DNA of 21,213 nucleotides, from NCBI GenBank assembly GCA_003510135.1, contig DOKY01000014.1, positions 1,581 to 22,793 of the forward strand, given 5' to 3'. The position numbers were made by a program, and so were the translations under genes. The DNA is from Pseudothermotoga sp. (lineage in GTDB: Bacteria > Thermotogota > Thermotogae > Thermotogales > DSM-5069). Below are positions 1-6,958 of the stretch, one piece after another; the stretch's first letter is position 1, and every line of letters starts with the position of its first letter. A model generated the notes under the pieces. The model was not told the origin of the DNA, did not search any database, and was given only the letters and a program-made list of their open reading frames with translations.

Positions 1-974
1 TTCCAGGCCCATTCTTGTTTTTCTTTGGAACTTTCAGCGTTCACCATGTAGTAGTGACCGTAATAGTTGCACCTGACATCCTTGACGGCGTCCTCGAAGA
101 CTGGGAACGGAACGACCATCCACTCTCCGCTCTCGTAGAACTGCGGATTTTCCGCCTTGATCCTGAGTATCTGGTACAACCCAGACAGACACATGGTCAC
201 CGTGTTGTTGTCCTTGTTGAAATCCTTTCTTGCAGGAGTGTAGGTCGGTGAACCGAGGTTCTTCCCGTTCGGTCCCCACTCTTTGAAGAACCTCAGCACT
301 TTGAGCCACGCTTCGTCGTTGATGATCGCAGTCTTTCCGTCTTCACTGAGCAACGCGCCACCGAGTTGTTCAACCATGGGCAACATGAAGGTCAGATAGT
401 AAGGATATCTGAAGTCGAAGCCTCTCCTTTTCAAGATCTGACCTTCCCTTATGACCAACTTTTCACTGACTCGCACCATGTCTTCCCACGTCTTTGGATA
501 GTCCTTCTCAGGATCCAGGCCGACCTCTCTGAAGTACTTCTTGTTGATGAACACACACCAGTTGGTGAGTTCAAGCGGCAGACCATAGATCTTACCTTTG
601 TAGGTAACAGCGTCCAAGGTGCCCTCCACGTACATCTGCTTGAGTTCGTCGTAGCTCTTCAGTCCCAGCGCACTGAGACTCACAGGTGCGACGCGCTCGT
701 TCACTATGTACGGGTATGCGTCTTGAATCTCCATGTTGAAAATGTCGGGCCCTTTGCGTGCGGCGAAGGCTGTGAGAACGACTTCCCTGATCTTCGCCGA
801 AGGATAAGTCACTCGTGTGATCTTGACGTTCGGATACATCTTTTGAAACTCTTGAATGTAGCGTTCCTCCAGAGGCGTTCTGTTGGGATCTTCGTGCGTC
901 CAAAAGACTATTTCGATCTGAGAGGCGCAAAGGATTGTGGAAACTATCAGCACAATGAGGATCAACCATCTCAC
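1..974 (-). CDS. Sugar ABC transporter substrate-binding protein (family 1), 3' end cut by window edge
   Basis: Reading the reverse strand from a GTG at 974-972 gives 324 uninterrupted codons running off the left edge. The N-terminus is a secretion signal: a basic residue, a run of Leu/Ile/Val, then CAS-Q near residues 16-19. The Cys is preceded by Leu, so this is not a proper lipobox. The mature part begins IEIVFWTHEDPNRTPLEERY and continues with features typical of SBP_bac_1 solute receptors: FQKMYPNVKI, ARKGPDIFNME, KIYGLPLEL, FINKKYFREVGLDP and KTWEDM. The family binds sugars or other solutes outside the membrane and delivers them to an ABC permease. A strong Shine-Dalgarno (AGGGGGTGG) precedes the GTG. 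Partner permease genes would lie to the left, outside the window. The substrate cannot be told. The family call is firm; the start codon is likely. Confidence 0.88.
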   Translation of the reverse strand, partial: MRWLILIVLIVSTILCASQIEIVFWTHEDPNRTPLEERYIQEFQKMYPNVKITRVTYPSAKIREVVLTAFAARKGPDIFNMEIQDAYPYIVNERVAPVSLSALGLKSYDELKQMYVEGTLDAVTYKGKIYGLPLELTNWCVFINKKYFREVGLDPEKDYPKTWEDMVRVSEKLVIREGQILKRRGFDFRYPYYLTFMLPMVEQLGGALLSEDGKTAIINDEAWLKVLRFFKEWGPNGKNLGSPTYTPARKDFNKDNNTVTMCLSGLYQILRIKAENPQFYESGEWMVVPFPVFEDAVKDVRCNYYGHYYMVNAESSKEKQEWAW

Positions 975-1005
975 AAAACCACCCCCTTGGTTTTCTGACG
1001 TGATA

Positions 1006-1034
1006 ATTATACAACTTTCCTGTGCCAAATTCAT
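1006..1034 (-). promoter_or_regulatory. Probable promoter of the leftward substrate-binding protein gene
   Basis: On the minus strand there is a perfect TATAAT at 1011-1006, 31 bases upstream of the GTG start. The -35 region 16-18 bases further upstream (about 1029-1034) is poor (TGAATT/ATGAAT). A TTGGCA is present but only 11 bases from the -10 box, too close to be its partner. The gene may depend on an activator or on AT-rich upstream contacts. Confidence 0.5.
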
Positions 1035-1053
1035 TCTTCAATCGGACATCCTT

Positions 1054-1110
1054 TAAAGTTCTGCGCTAAGTGCTCACCAATTTGATATCTTAGCTTCTTA
1101 TAAAGTTCTG
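1054..1110. repeat. Pair of 10-bp direct repeats in the divergent intergenic region
   Basis: TAAAGTTCTG occurs at 1054-1063 and again at 1101-1110, 47 bases apart. Both lie between the two divergent promoters. It could be a pair of protein-binding sites or chance. Apart from this repeat I see no gene or other structure between 1035 and 1187. Confidence 0.3.
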
Positions 1111-1187
1111 ATTCTCTGTGACAAGAATTCAATGGCCTTTGAACCTGCGCGTTCTTGAAACCTTTACCTTCACGACACAGAAAGTTG

Positions 1188-1216
1188 TTGACAGTTCTGC
1201 ATGGGTGAGATACAAT
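1188..1216 (+). promoter_or_regulatory. Sigma-70 promoter of the arginine operon
   Basis: A perfect TTGACA (1188-1193) is followed after 17 bases by TACAAT (1211-1216). This is the best promoter match in the window. Transcription would start near 1223, giving a leader of about 217 bases before argG. The leader holds a peptide gene, a hairpin with a U-run, and an intrinsic terminator. Confidence 0.82.
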
Positions 1217-1246
1217 CGTTGAAAACAGTTCGAGCAGGTGAAGATC

Positions 1247-1348
1247 GTGATGCGAAGTTGGCGAGGAACTGAATTGAAAGATTTCAACACAACGCTCAAT
1301 ATTCGTAGACGTGCTGGGTGCCGCCGGGTGCAGGTGGTGGGCACTTAG
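1247..1348 (+). CDS. Arginine-rich leader peptide of the arg operon
   Basis: A short reading frame lies inside the argG leader RNA and ends at TAG 1346-1348. AGGTGA (1236-1241) is a good Shine-Dalgarno. It sits five bases before GTG 1247 and eight before ATG 1250, so the peptide has 33 or 32 residues. Counted from the GTG it contains seven Arg: R3, R6, R20, R21, R22, R26 and R27. The core reads NIRRRAGCRRVQVVGT. The RRR codons (CGT AGA CGT, 1304-1312) end just where the 5' arm of the next hairpin begins; CGC CGG (1322-1327) lie in that hairpin. The stop codon lies in its 3' arm. This is the arrangement of attenuator peptides such as TrpL and HisL: a ribosome stalling for lack of charged Arg-tRNA would decide which RNA fold forms. 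The peptide itself probably has no function as a product. Expression is inferred. Confidence 0.72.
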   Translation: MMRSWRGTELKDFNTTLNIRRRAGCRRVQVVGT

Positions 1349-1363
1349 CACGCCGTTTTTTTT
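1310..1363 (+). terminator. Leader hairpin 1 followed by a run of eight T
   Basis: Bases 1310-1322 pair with 1340-1352 over 13 continuous pairs, including two G-U pairs, around a 17-base loop. Three bases later there are eight T (1356-1363). It may act as a first terminator. It may also act as the fold that sequesters 1320-1322 and so blocks the antiterminator. The leader peptide's last Arg codons and its stop codon lie inside it, so translation controls its formation. Confidence 0.55.
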
Positions 1364-1380
1364 CACAGCACCCGGGCGGC
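1320..1380 (+). promoter_or_regulatory. Predicted antiterminator pairing in the arg leader
   Basis: Bases 1320-1331 (GCCGCCGGGTGC) are complementary to 1368-1380 (GCACCCGGGCGGC). They form twelve Watson-Crick pairs with a single bulged G at 1374. The 3' side includes 1375-1380, half of the 5' arm of the terminator at 1375-1411, so the two structures exclude each other. The 5' side lies just downstream of the triple Arg codons at 1304-1312. A ribosome stalled there would cover about as far as 1316-1322: it would break hairpin 1 yet leave most of 1320-1331 free. The pairing is seen in the sequence; the mechanism is inferred. Confidence 0.68.
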
Positions 1381-1411
1381 CATATCGAAAAAGATATGGC
1401 CGCCTTTTTTT
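1375..1411 (+). terminator. Intrinsic terminator (attenuator) ahead of argG
   Basis: A perfect 12-bp stem (GGCGGCCATATC, 1375-1386, with 1393-1404) closes a GAAAAA loop and is followed by seven T (1405-1411). It sits 28 bases before the argG start, downstream of the operon promoter. It must therefore be read through for arg expression, which is the hallmark of an attenuator. Its 5' arm overlaps the antiterminator pairing. Confidence 0.88.
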
Positions 1412-1439
1412 ACAAGAACAAAACTGGGAGGTGTGAAGG

Positions 1440-2702
1440 ATGGAAGGCAAGAAAGTGGTGCTGGCGTACAGTGGAGGACTGGACACATCGGTCATACTCA
1501 AATGGTTGTGCGAGAAGGGTTTCGAAGTGATCGCCTTCGTGGCGGACGTCGGACAGAAGGATGATCTGCAGTTCATCAAGGAAAAAGCCTTGAAAACCGG
1601 TGCGTCGAAGGTTTACGTCGAAGATCTACGCAGAGAGTTCGTCACAGATTTCATCTTCGTCGCTCTCATGGCCAACGCGATCTACGAAGGCAGATACCTT
1701 CTCGGCACATCTCTGGCAAGGCCCCTCATAGCCAAGAAACAAGTCGAAATCGCGCAGAAAGAGAACGCCCAGTACGTGGCGCACGGCGCGACGGGGAAAG
1801 GCAACGACCAAGTCAGGTTCGAACTCACTTACGCGGCGCTCGCCCCACATTTGAAGGTGATCTCACCCTGGAAAGATCCAGAGTTCCTGCAGAACTTCAA
1901 GGGAAGAACGGATCTCATCAACTATGCGAAGAGCAAGGGCATACCGATCAAGGCGAGCGTTGAAAAACCCTACAGCGAGGATGAAAACCTCATGCACATC
2001 TCGCACGAAGCTGGCAAACTCGAAGATCCACTCTACACACCAGATGAATCCGTCTTCAGCAGGACCGTTTCACCCAAGGATGCACCCAACGAAGAAACGC
2101 TGCTGCAGATCCATTTCAAAGACGGTATTCCAACGAAGGTAGTGAACCTGAAGGATGGAACGGTCAAGGAAGATCCCCTGGAACTGTTCGAGTACCTCAA
2201 CGAGATCGGTTCGAAGAACGGTGTCGGAAGAGTCGACATGGTGGAGAACAGATTCATAGGCATAAAGTCGCGAGGGATCTACGAAACACCCGGCGCGACG
2301 ATCCTTTGGATCGCCCACAGGGATCTGGAAGGGATCGCGATGGACAAGGAAGTCATGCACCTCAGGGACATGCTGTCTGTGAAATTCTCGGAACTCATCT
2401 ACAACGGTTTTTGGTACTCTCCCGAGATGGACTTTCTCTTAGCCGCATTCAAGAAGTCTCAAGAGGCGATCGATGGCTACGTGATCGTTTCTATCTACAA
2501 AGGCAACGTGATGCCCGTGGCGAGATTCTCACCTACGTCTCTCTACGATCAAGCGCTCTCGAGTATGGATGTAGAAGGTGGTTTCAACGCATTAGATTCG
2601 AAAGGTTTCATAAACATCCACTCCATCAGGTTGAAGGCGCACAACTTGGTTTTGAAACAGAAAGATCCTTTCGCGTGGAGGAAGGGACTGACGCATGCCT
2701 AA
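1440..2702 (+). CDS. argG: Argininosuccinate synthase
   Basis: 420 residues. It joins citrulline and aspartate, using ATP, to make argininosuccinate, the next-to-last step of arginine synthesis in the cytoplasm. The N-terminal ATP pyrophosphatase loop is plain: VVLAYSGGLDTSVIL with SGGLDTS at residues 11-17. Further family features are RYLLGTSLARPLIAKKQVEIA, AHGATGKGNDQVRFE, SPWKDPEF, SVEKPYSEDENLMHISHEAG and GIYETPGATILWIAHRDLE. Length is in the normal range of about 400-450. The start has a strong Shine-Dalgarno (GGGAGGTG, 1426-1433) six bases before the ATG. It is the first structural gene of the operon and directly follows the attenuator. Its end overlaps argH by eight bases (ATGCCTAA). 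Confidence 0.97.
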   Translation: MEGKKVVLAYSGGLDTSVILKWLCEKGFEVIAFVADVGQKDDLQFIKEKALKTGASKVYVEDLRREFVTDFIFVALMANAIYEGRYLLGTSLARPLIAKKQVEIAQKENAQYVAHGATGKGNDQVRFELTYAALAPHLKVISPWKDPEFLQNFKGRTDLINYAKSKGIPIKASVEKPYSEDENLMHISHEAGKLEDPLYTPDESVFSRTVSPKDAPNEETLLQIHFKDGIPTKVVNLKDGTVKEDPLELFEYLNEIGSKNGVGRVDMVENRFIGIKSRGIYETPGATILWIAHRDLEGIAMDKEVMHLRDMLSVKFSELIYNGFWYSPEMDFLLAAFKKSQEAIDGYVIVSIYKGNVMPVARFSPTSLYDQALSSMDVEGGFNALDSKGFINIHSIRLKAHNLVLKQKDPFAWRKGLTHA

Positions 2703-3882
2703 GTTGTGGGAGAAAGGCTACACGCTCGATCCGCTCATCGAACACTTCACCGTGGGTAAAGACTACCTCACGGACATGAAACTGATCAAGTACGACGTTA
2801 TCGCCTCCATCGCACACGCAGAGATGCTCGCGAAGGTTGGCTATCTCTCCAACGAAGAGCTTGAGAAACTGAAAGTTGCCCTCGAGAAACTCTCAAAGTT
2901 GATCGATTCAAATCAGTTTTCCATCTCGCCAGACGAGGAAGACTGCCACACCGCGATCGAGAACTTCTTGGTTCGAGAGGTTGGAGAGATCGGCAAGAAG
3001 ATCCACATGGCCCGCTCGAGGAACGATCAAGTCTTGACGGCGCTGCGGTTGCTTTACAAAGACCAGCTGAAAAGGATCGAAAAACTGATCCAAGAACTGA
3101 AAAAGCAACTTCTGCAGTTCTCGAAGAGGTTCGGTCGAATAAAGTTTGCAGGTTTCACGCACACCAGAAAGGCGATGCCAACGAACTTCAGAACTTGGTC
3201 CATGGCTCTGTACGATGCGTTGGATGACGATCTAAGAATTCTGAGACTCGTCTTCGAACTGATCGATCGTTCACCACTGGGCACGGGTGCCGGTTACGGT
3301 GTTCCTGCGAAGATAGACAGACGCTTCACGGCCCAAAAACTCGGCTTCAAGAGTATTCAAAAGAATCCCATCCACGCTCAGTTGAGTCGAGGAAAGTACG
3401 AATTTCTGCTTCTGCACTCTCTGAGCCAGATCAGTTTCGATCTGAACAGGTTCGCAAGCGATATCATCTTCTTCTCTCTACCGGAAATTGGCTATCTGTC
3501 CTTGCCCAGGGAGCTGTGCACGGGTAGCTCGATCATGCCCCAGAAGCTCAACCCAGATCCTTTGGAATTGGTGAGGGCATACCACAACAGGATCGTCGCC
3601 AAACAGATGGAGTGCGCTATGATCACGAGCAACCTCATCACGGGATATCACAGAGACTTTCAACTACTGAAAGAGACTGTTCTGGAAGCCTTCGAGATCG
3701 TCGAGCAACTTTTGCTCGTGATGAAACTGATCTTCGAGACGTTGGAAGTGAACGAGGAAAAATGTCGAGCGAGCTTGACCAAAGAAGTCTTGGCAACTGC
3801 GAAAGTGTACGAATTGGTCGAGCGAGGAATACCTTTCAGGGACGCCTACAGGATCGTTGCGGAAGAATTTGGGGGTGAATGA
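2695..3882 (+). CDS. argH: Argininosuccinate lyase
   Basis: 395 residues. It splits argininosuccinate into arginine and fumarate, completing the pathway. It belongs to the fumarase/aspartase superfamily. The signature GSSIMPQKLNPDPLE starts at residue 277 and carries the catalytic serine loop. The Thr-His pair of the active site is in FAGFTHTRKAMP (T155, H156), and ARSRNDQV is also present. It is shorter than the usual roughly 460 residues, lacking the longer C-terminal tail; I recall the Thermotoga maritima enzyme being about this short too. The start overlaps the end of argG by eight bases, implying coupled translation, with GGAAGG a few bases upstream. The stop is immediately followed by the argC ATG. 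Confidence 0.96.
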   Translation: MPKLWEKGYTLDPLIEHFTVGKDYLTDMKLIKYDVIASIAHAEMLAKVGYLSNEELEKLKVALEKLSKLIDSNQFSISPDEEDCHTAIENFLVREVGEIGKKIHMARSRNDQVLTALRLLYKDQLKRIEKLIQELKKQLLQFSKRFGRIKFAGFTHTRKAMPTNFRTWSMALYDALDDDLRILRLVFELIDRSPLGTGAGYGVPAKIDRRFTAQKLGFKSIQKNPIHAQLSRGKYEFLLLHSLSQISFDLNRFASDIIFFSLPEIGYLSLPRELCTGSSIMPQKLNPDPLELVRAYHNRIVAKQMECAMITSNLITGYHRDFQLLKETVLEAFEIVEQLLLVMKLIFETLEVNEEKCRASLTKEVLATAKVYELVERGIPFRDAYRIVAEEFGGE

Positions 3883-4902
3883 ATGAAGATCAAGGTGGGA
3901 ATCGTTGGCGTCACAGGTTACACGGGCTTGGAGCTCCTCAGGATCTTGAGCAACCATCCTCACGTCGAAGTAACGTATCTGTCTTCGAAGAGCTTTGCGG
4001 GCAAGAAATTGAACGAAGTTTATCCTTTCGAGCTGGACGAAACCGTCTTGGAAGACATCGAAGTCGAAAGAATCGAATCTTGTGACGTTTTGTTCACGGC
4101 TTTGCCGGCGGGTGTCAGCTACGAACTGGTCAAGGATTTGAAAAACACGAAAGTCATAGACTTGGGGGCAGACTTCAGGTTCGACGATCCTTCACTCTAT
4201 GAAGAACATTACGGCAAGAAGCTTTCAAACTACCAAGCATGCGAAAGAGCGTATGGCCTGACCGAGTTGAACAGAGAGAAGATCAAGAACGCAAAGTTCG
4301 TTGGAAATCCAGGCTGTTACCCCACGGCGGTTCTCCTCGCCTTGGCACCCCTTGCGAAGAGCGGTGCCATTGGAACGAGCGAGATCTTCGTCGACGCGAA
4401 GTCTGGAATTTCTGGTGCAGGAAGAAAGCAAGATGAAAGTTACTCTTTCTGCGAGTTGAACGAAAATCTCAAACCTTACAACCTCGTCGATCACAGACAC
4501 GTGCCTGAGATGGAAGAGAAACTCGAAATGCTCTTCAAAAGGAAAATCAACGTCGTCTTCGCCCCGCACCTCATACCCATGAATCGAGGCATTCTGTGTA
4601 CGATCTATCTCAAAACATCCCTATCGATCGAAGAGGCGCACGAAATGTACTGTGAATTCTACAGAGACGAGTTCTTTGTCCATGTTCTTCCACCTGGAAC
4701 ATATCCTGCCACCAAATGGTGTCTCGGCACGAACCACGTGTTCATATCTCTCACGAAAGATGAGAGAACCGACACCTTGATCGTGGTATCGGCGCTCGAC
4801 AATCTGATGAAAGGTGCTTCCGGACAGGCTGTTCAGAACATGAACGTGATGTTCTGCTTCGAAGAACAGACGGCTCTGGGGTTCAAAGCCGTTCATCCGT
4901 GA
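3883..4902 (+). CDS. argC: N-acetyl-gamma-glutamyl-phosphate reductase
   Basis: 339 residues. It reduces N-acetylglutamyl phosphate to the semialdehyde with NADPH, the third step of the acetylated ornithine route. The N-terminal dinucleotide-binding stretch reads VGIVGVTGYTGLELLRIL. The catalytic cysteine is C145 in FVGNPGCYPTAVLL. The downstream family motifs SGISGAGRK, DHRHVPEME, FAPHLIPMNRGILCTIY and the C-terminal DNLMKGASGQAVQNMN are all present. Length is typical. The ATG directly abuts the argH stop (TGAATG), and GGGGGTGA inside the end of argH serves as its ribosome binding site. Confidence 0.97.
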   Translation: MKIKVGIVGVTGYTGLELLRILSNHPHVEVTYLSSKSFAGKKLNEVYPFELDETVLEDIEVERIESCDVLFTALPAGVSYELVKDLKNTKVIDLGADFRFDDPSLYEEHYGKKLSNYQACERAYGLTELNREKIKNAKFVGNPGCYPTAVLLALAPLAKSGAIGTSEIFVDAKSGISGAGRKQDESYSFCELNENLKPYNLVDHRHVPEMEEKLEMLFKRKINVVFAPHLIPMNRGILCTIYLKTSLSIEEAHEMYCEFYRDEFFVHVLPPGTYPATKWCLGTNHVFISLTKDERTDTLIVVSALDNLMKGASGQAVQNMNVMFCFEEQTALGFKAVHP

Positions 4903-4914
4903 GGAGGTGAACGA

Positions 4915-6123
4915 ATGGAGGTGCCCAAAGGTTTCTTGTTCTCTGGTCTGAACTGTGGAATCAAAAGATACAGAAAAGATCTTGCAATAGCTTGTTCAAC
5001 CTCTGACTGTGTCGCGGCGGGTGTCTTCACGACGAACGTGGCGAAGGCGGCGCCCATTCTGTACAACATGAATTTGCTTGCTGAGAATTGCACGAAGATC
5101 AGAGTCATTGTCGTCAACAGTAAAATTGCCAACAGTTGCACTGGTCAACAGGGCTTAGAGAATGCGTACCGAACGGCACAAAAGGCCGCACAGGTCCTGC
5201 AGATTGATCCAAGATCCGTTCTGCTCGCCTCGACCGGTATCATAGGCTTGCAACTGCCCATGGACAAGATCGAAGCGGGTATCGAAGCAGCATCAAAGAG
5301 CTTGAACGAAGATCCCACACCCTTTGCCGAAGCGATCACCACGACCGACACGTTCATCAAGATGACTTCGAGGAGAATCGAGATCGATGGAAAGAGAGTG
5401 CACATCCTCGGTATCGCCAAAGGTTCAGGAATGATACACCCGAACATGGCAACGGTGCTGAGTTTCCTATTCACCGACGCTAACATTTCACCAGATGCGT
5501 TGAAGAAGGCTCTCAAAGATTCCGTCGAAAAGAGCTACAACATGATCGACGTGGATGGCGACACGAGCACGAACGACATGGTCCTGGCTCTTGCGAACGC
5601 TCAAGCCGGAAACGAAAGAGTGGAGGAAGGCAGTCCTGAGTTTTCGAAATTCTTCGAAAGTTTCCACGAGATCAACGTTGAACTTGCGAAGATGATCGTC
5701 AAAGACGGCGAGGGAGCGACCAAGTTGATCGAAGTCAGAGTCATCCACGCGCCAGACGAGCTCTCCGCAAGAAGGATCGCAAGGTCCATTGTTTCATCCA
5801 ACTTGGTCAAGACGGCCATCCACGCGCAAGACCCAAACTGGGGCAGGATCGTCGCGGCCGCAGGCTGCTCGGGGGTGAACTTCGATCTCGCCAAGCTGGA
5901 TCTGTACATCGGCAATGGGAAGAACACGATCACGGTTCTGAAGTGTGGTGACCCATGCGAGCTCAACGAGGAGGAAGCCAGCTCTGTTCTTTCGGCGAGC
6001 GAAATCGTTCTGACGGTGGACCTGAACGAAGGCGTTCACAGCGCGACGGCGTGGGGTTGTGATCTGAGCGAAGAGTACATCAAGAAGAATGGGAGGTACA
6101 AGGCATGGGCCAAGACGTTGTGA
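4915..6123 (+). CDS. argJ: Bifunctional glutamate N-acetyltransferase / amino-acid acetyltransferase
   Basis: 402 residues. ArgJ moves the acetyl group from N-acetylornithine back to glutamate, the cyclic form of the pathway; many homologues also use acetyl-CoA. The protein cleaves itself before a conserved threonine, here T180 in KGSGMIHPNMATVLSF, to give alpha and beta chains. Other conserved pieces are ASTGIIG, DTFIKM, MIDVDGDTSTNDMV, VKDGEGATK, AIHAQDPNWGRIVAAAG, and the C-terminal ATAWGCDLSEEYIKKNGRY. Start is set by GGAGGTGA (4903-4910) directly after the argC stop. No argA-like gene is in the operon, in keeping with ArgJ doing the acetylation. Whether this one is truly bifunctional cannot be read from sequence alone. 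Its end overlaps argB by 19 bases. Confidence 0.96.
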   Translation: MEVPKGFLFSGLNCGIKRYRKDLAIACSTSDCVAAGVFTTNVAKAAPILYNMNLLAENCTKIRVIVVNSKIANSCTGQQGLENAYRTAQKAAQVLQIDPRSVLLASTGIIGLQLPMDKIEAGIEAASKSLNEDPTPFAEAITTTDTFIKMTSRRIEIDGKRVHILGIAKGSGMIHPNMATVLSFLFTDANISPDALKKALKDSVEKSYNMIDVDGDTSTNDMVLALANAQAGNERVEEGSPEFSKFFESFHEINVELAKMIVKDGEGATKLIEVRVIHAPDELSARRIARSIVSSNLVKTAIHAQDPNWGRIVAAAGCSGVNFDLAKLDLYIGNGKNTITVLKCGDPCELNEEEASSVLSASEIVLTVDLNEGVHSATAWGCDLSEEYIKKNGRYKAWAKTL

Positions 6124-6944
6124 ACAGCTTGTTCGAAGTGCTCCCGTATCTCAAACGGCTTCATGGGAAAACGGTGCTTGTCAAGATTGGTGGGAACGTG
6201 CTCAGCAATGAACTCTCGAAAGACTTCTTTGCCAAGAGTATCGCTTTCCTTCACTTTGTAGGAATTAAAACGTTGATCGTGCATGGTGGAGGTCCCGAGA
6301 TCACAACTTTGATGGAAAAGCTTGGGATGAAACCTACCTTCAAAAATGGTTACAGGGTGACGGACGAGCAGACCATGGAAGTTGTGGAAATGGTGCTAAA
6401 CAAGATCAACAAAGATCTCGTCGCGACTTTGAACCTCAGCGGTGTCAAGGCCATTGGTATCTGTGGTAAAGACGTCAACTTTCTGATCGCGGAGAAAGAT
6501 ATGCAGTACGGCGACATAGGTTACGTGGGGAAGGTGAAGAGAATCAATGAAGATTTGGTGAAGTGGCTCTTCGAGGCTGGCTACGTTCCTGTGATCGCAC
6601 CGATCGGCGTTGGAGAGGATGGTACGACGTACAATCTGAACGCCGACGTTGCCGCTGCTCAGATCGCTATAGCTCTGAAGGTTGAAATGATCATCTTCAT
6701 GACCGACGTCGACGGTGTCATGAAGGGCGGACAACTCGTTTCACAACTCGATGTTGAGCAAGCCTTGAAACTCATCCAGGAAGGTGTCGTGAAGGCAGGC
6801 ATGGTGCCCAAACTGAGCTGTGCTGTGGAAGCTGTGAAAAACAATGTCAAGAGCGCGCGCATAATCAATGGCAATGATCCCACTGCTCTTCTCGCAACAC
6901 TCTTTGCATCACGACCGTTCGGTACGACCGTAACCAATCACTGA
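6105..6944 (+). CDS. argB: Acetylglutamate kinase
   Basis: 279 residues. It phosphorylates N-acetylglutamate with ATP, the second step of the pathway and the usual target of arginine feedback inhibition. It belongs to the amino acid kinase family. Motifs are TVLVKIGGNVLS (K27, GG 29-30), VHGGGPEI (residues 59-66), YNLNADVAAAQIA and MTDVDGVM. The roughly 20 residues before the first motif match the N-terminal helix that links dimers into the arginine-sensitive hexamer in Thermotoga maritima, so feedback inhibition is likely (inference). The ATG lies inside the end of argJ (19-base overlap), with GGGAGG seven bases upstream. This start is kept because it retains the N-terminal helix. Confidence 0.96.
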   Translation: MGQDVVNSLFEVLPYLKRLHGKTVLVKIGGNVLSNELSKDFFAKSIAFLHFVGIKTLIVHGGGPEITTLMEKLGMKPTFKNGYRVTDEQTMEVVEMVLNKINKDLVATLNLSGVKAIGICGKDVNFLIAEKDMQYGDIGYVGKVKRINEDLVKWLFEAGYVPVIAPIGVGEDGTTYNLNADVAAAQIAIALKVEMIIFMTDVDGVMKGGQLVSQLDVEQALKLIQEGVVKAGMVPKLSCAVEAVKNNVKSARIINGNDPTALLATLFASRPFGTTVTNH

Positions 6945-6958
6945 GGGAGGTGAATCGT

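Noticed and set aside
366..998. 210-residue plus-strand frame opposite the first gene
   Set aside because: The minus strand encodes a clear solute-binding protein with signal peptide and ribosome binding site. The plus-strand product resembles nothing and has biased, shadow-type composition.
1223..1439. T-box or metabolite riboswitch as the explanation of the argG leader
   Set aside because: GGGTGCCGC near 1316-1324 recalls part of the T-box sequence, but the conserved T-box bulge sequence and stem I elements are missing. The peptide gene with clustered Arg codons explains the structure better.
975..1439. ArgR boxes upstream of argG
   Set aside because: I found only partial matches, such as TTGAAA-GA-TTTCAA at 1274-1287, which lies inside the peptide gene and does not fit the usual TGAAT-N4-ATTCA pattern.
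1318..1530. 70-residue frame reading through the leader terminator into argG
   Set aside because: It has no ribosome binding site, crosses the terminator and overlaps argG in another frame; it is a by-product of the G/C-rich stems.
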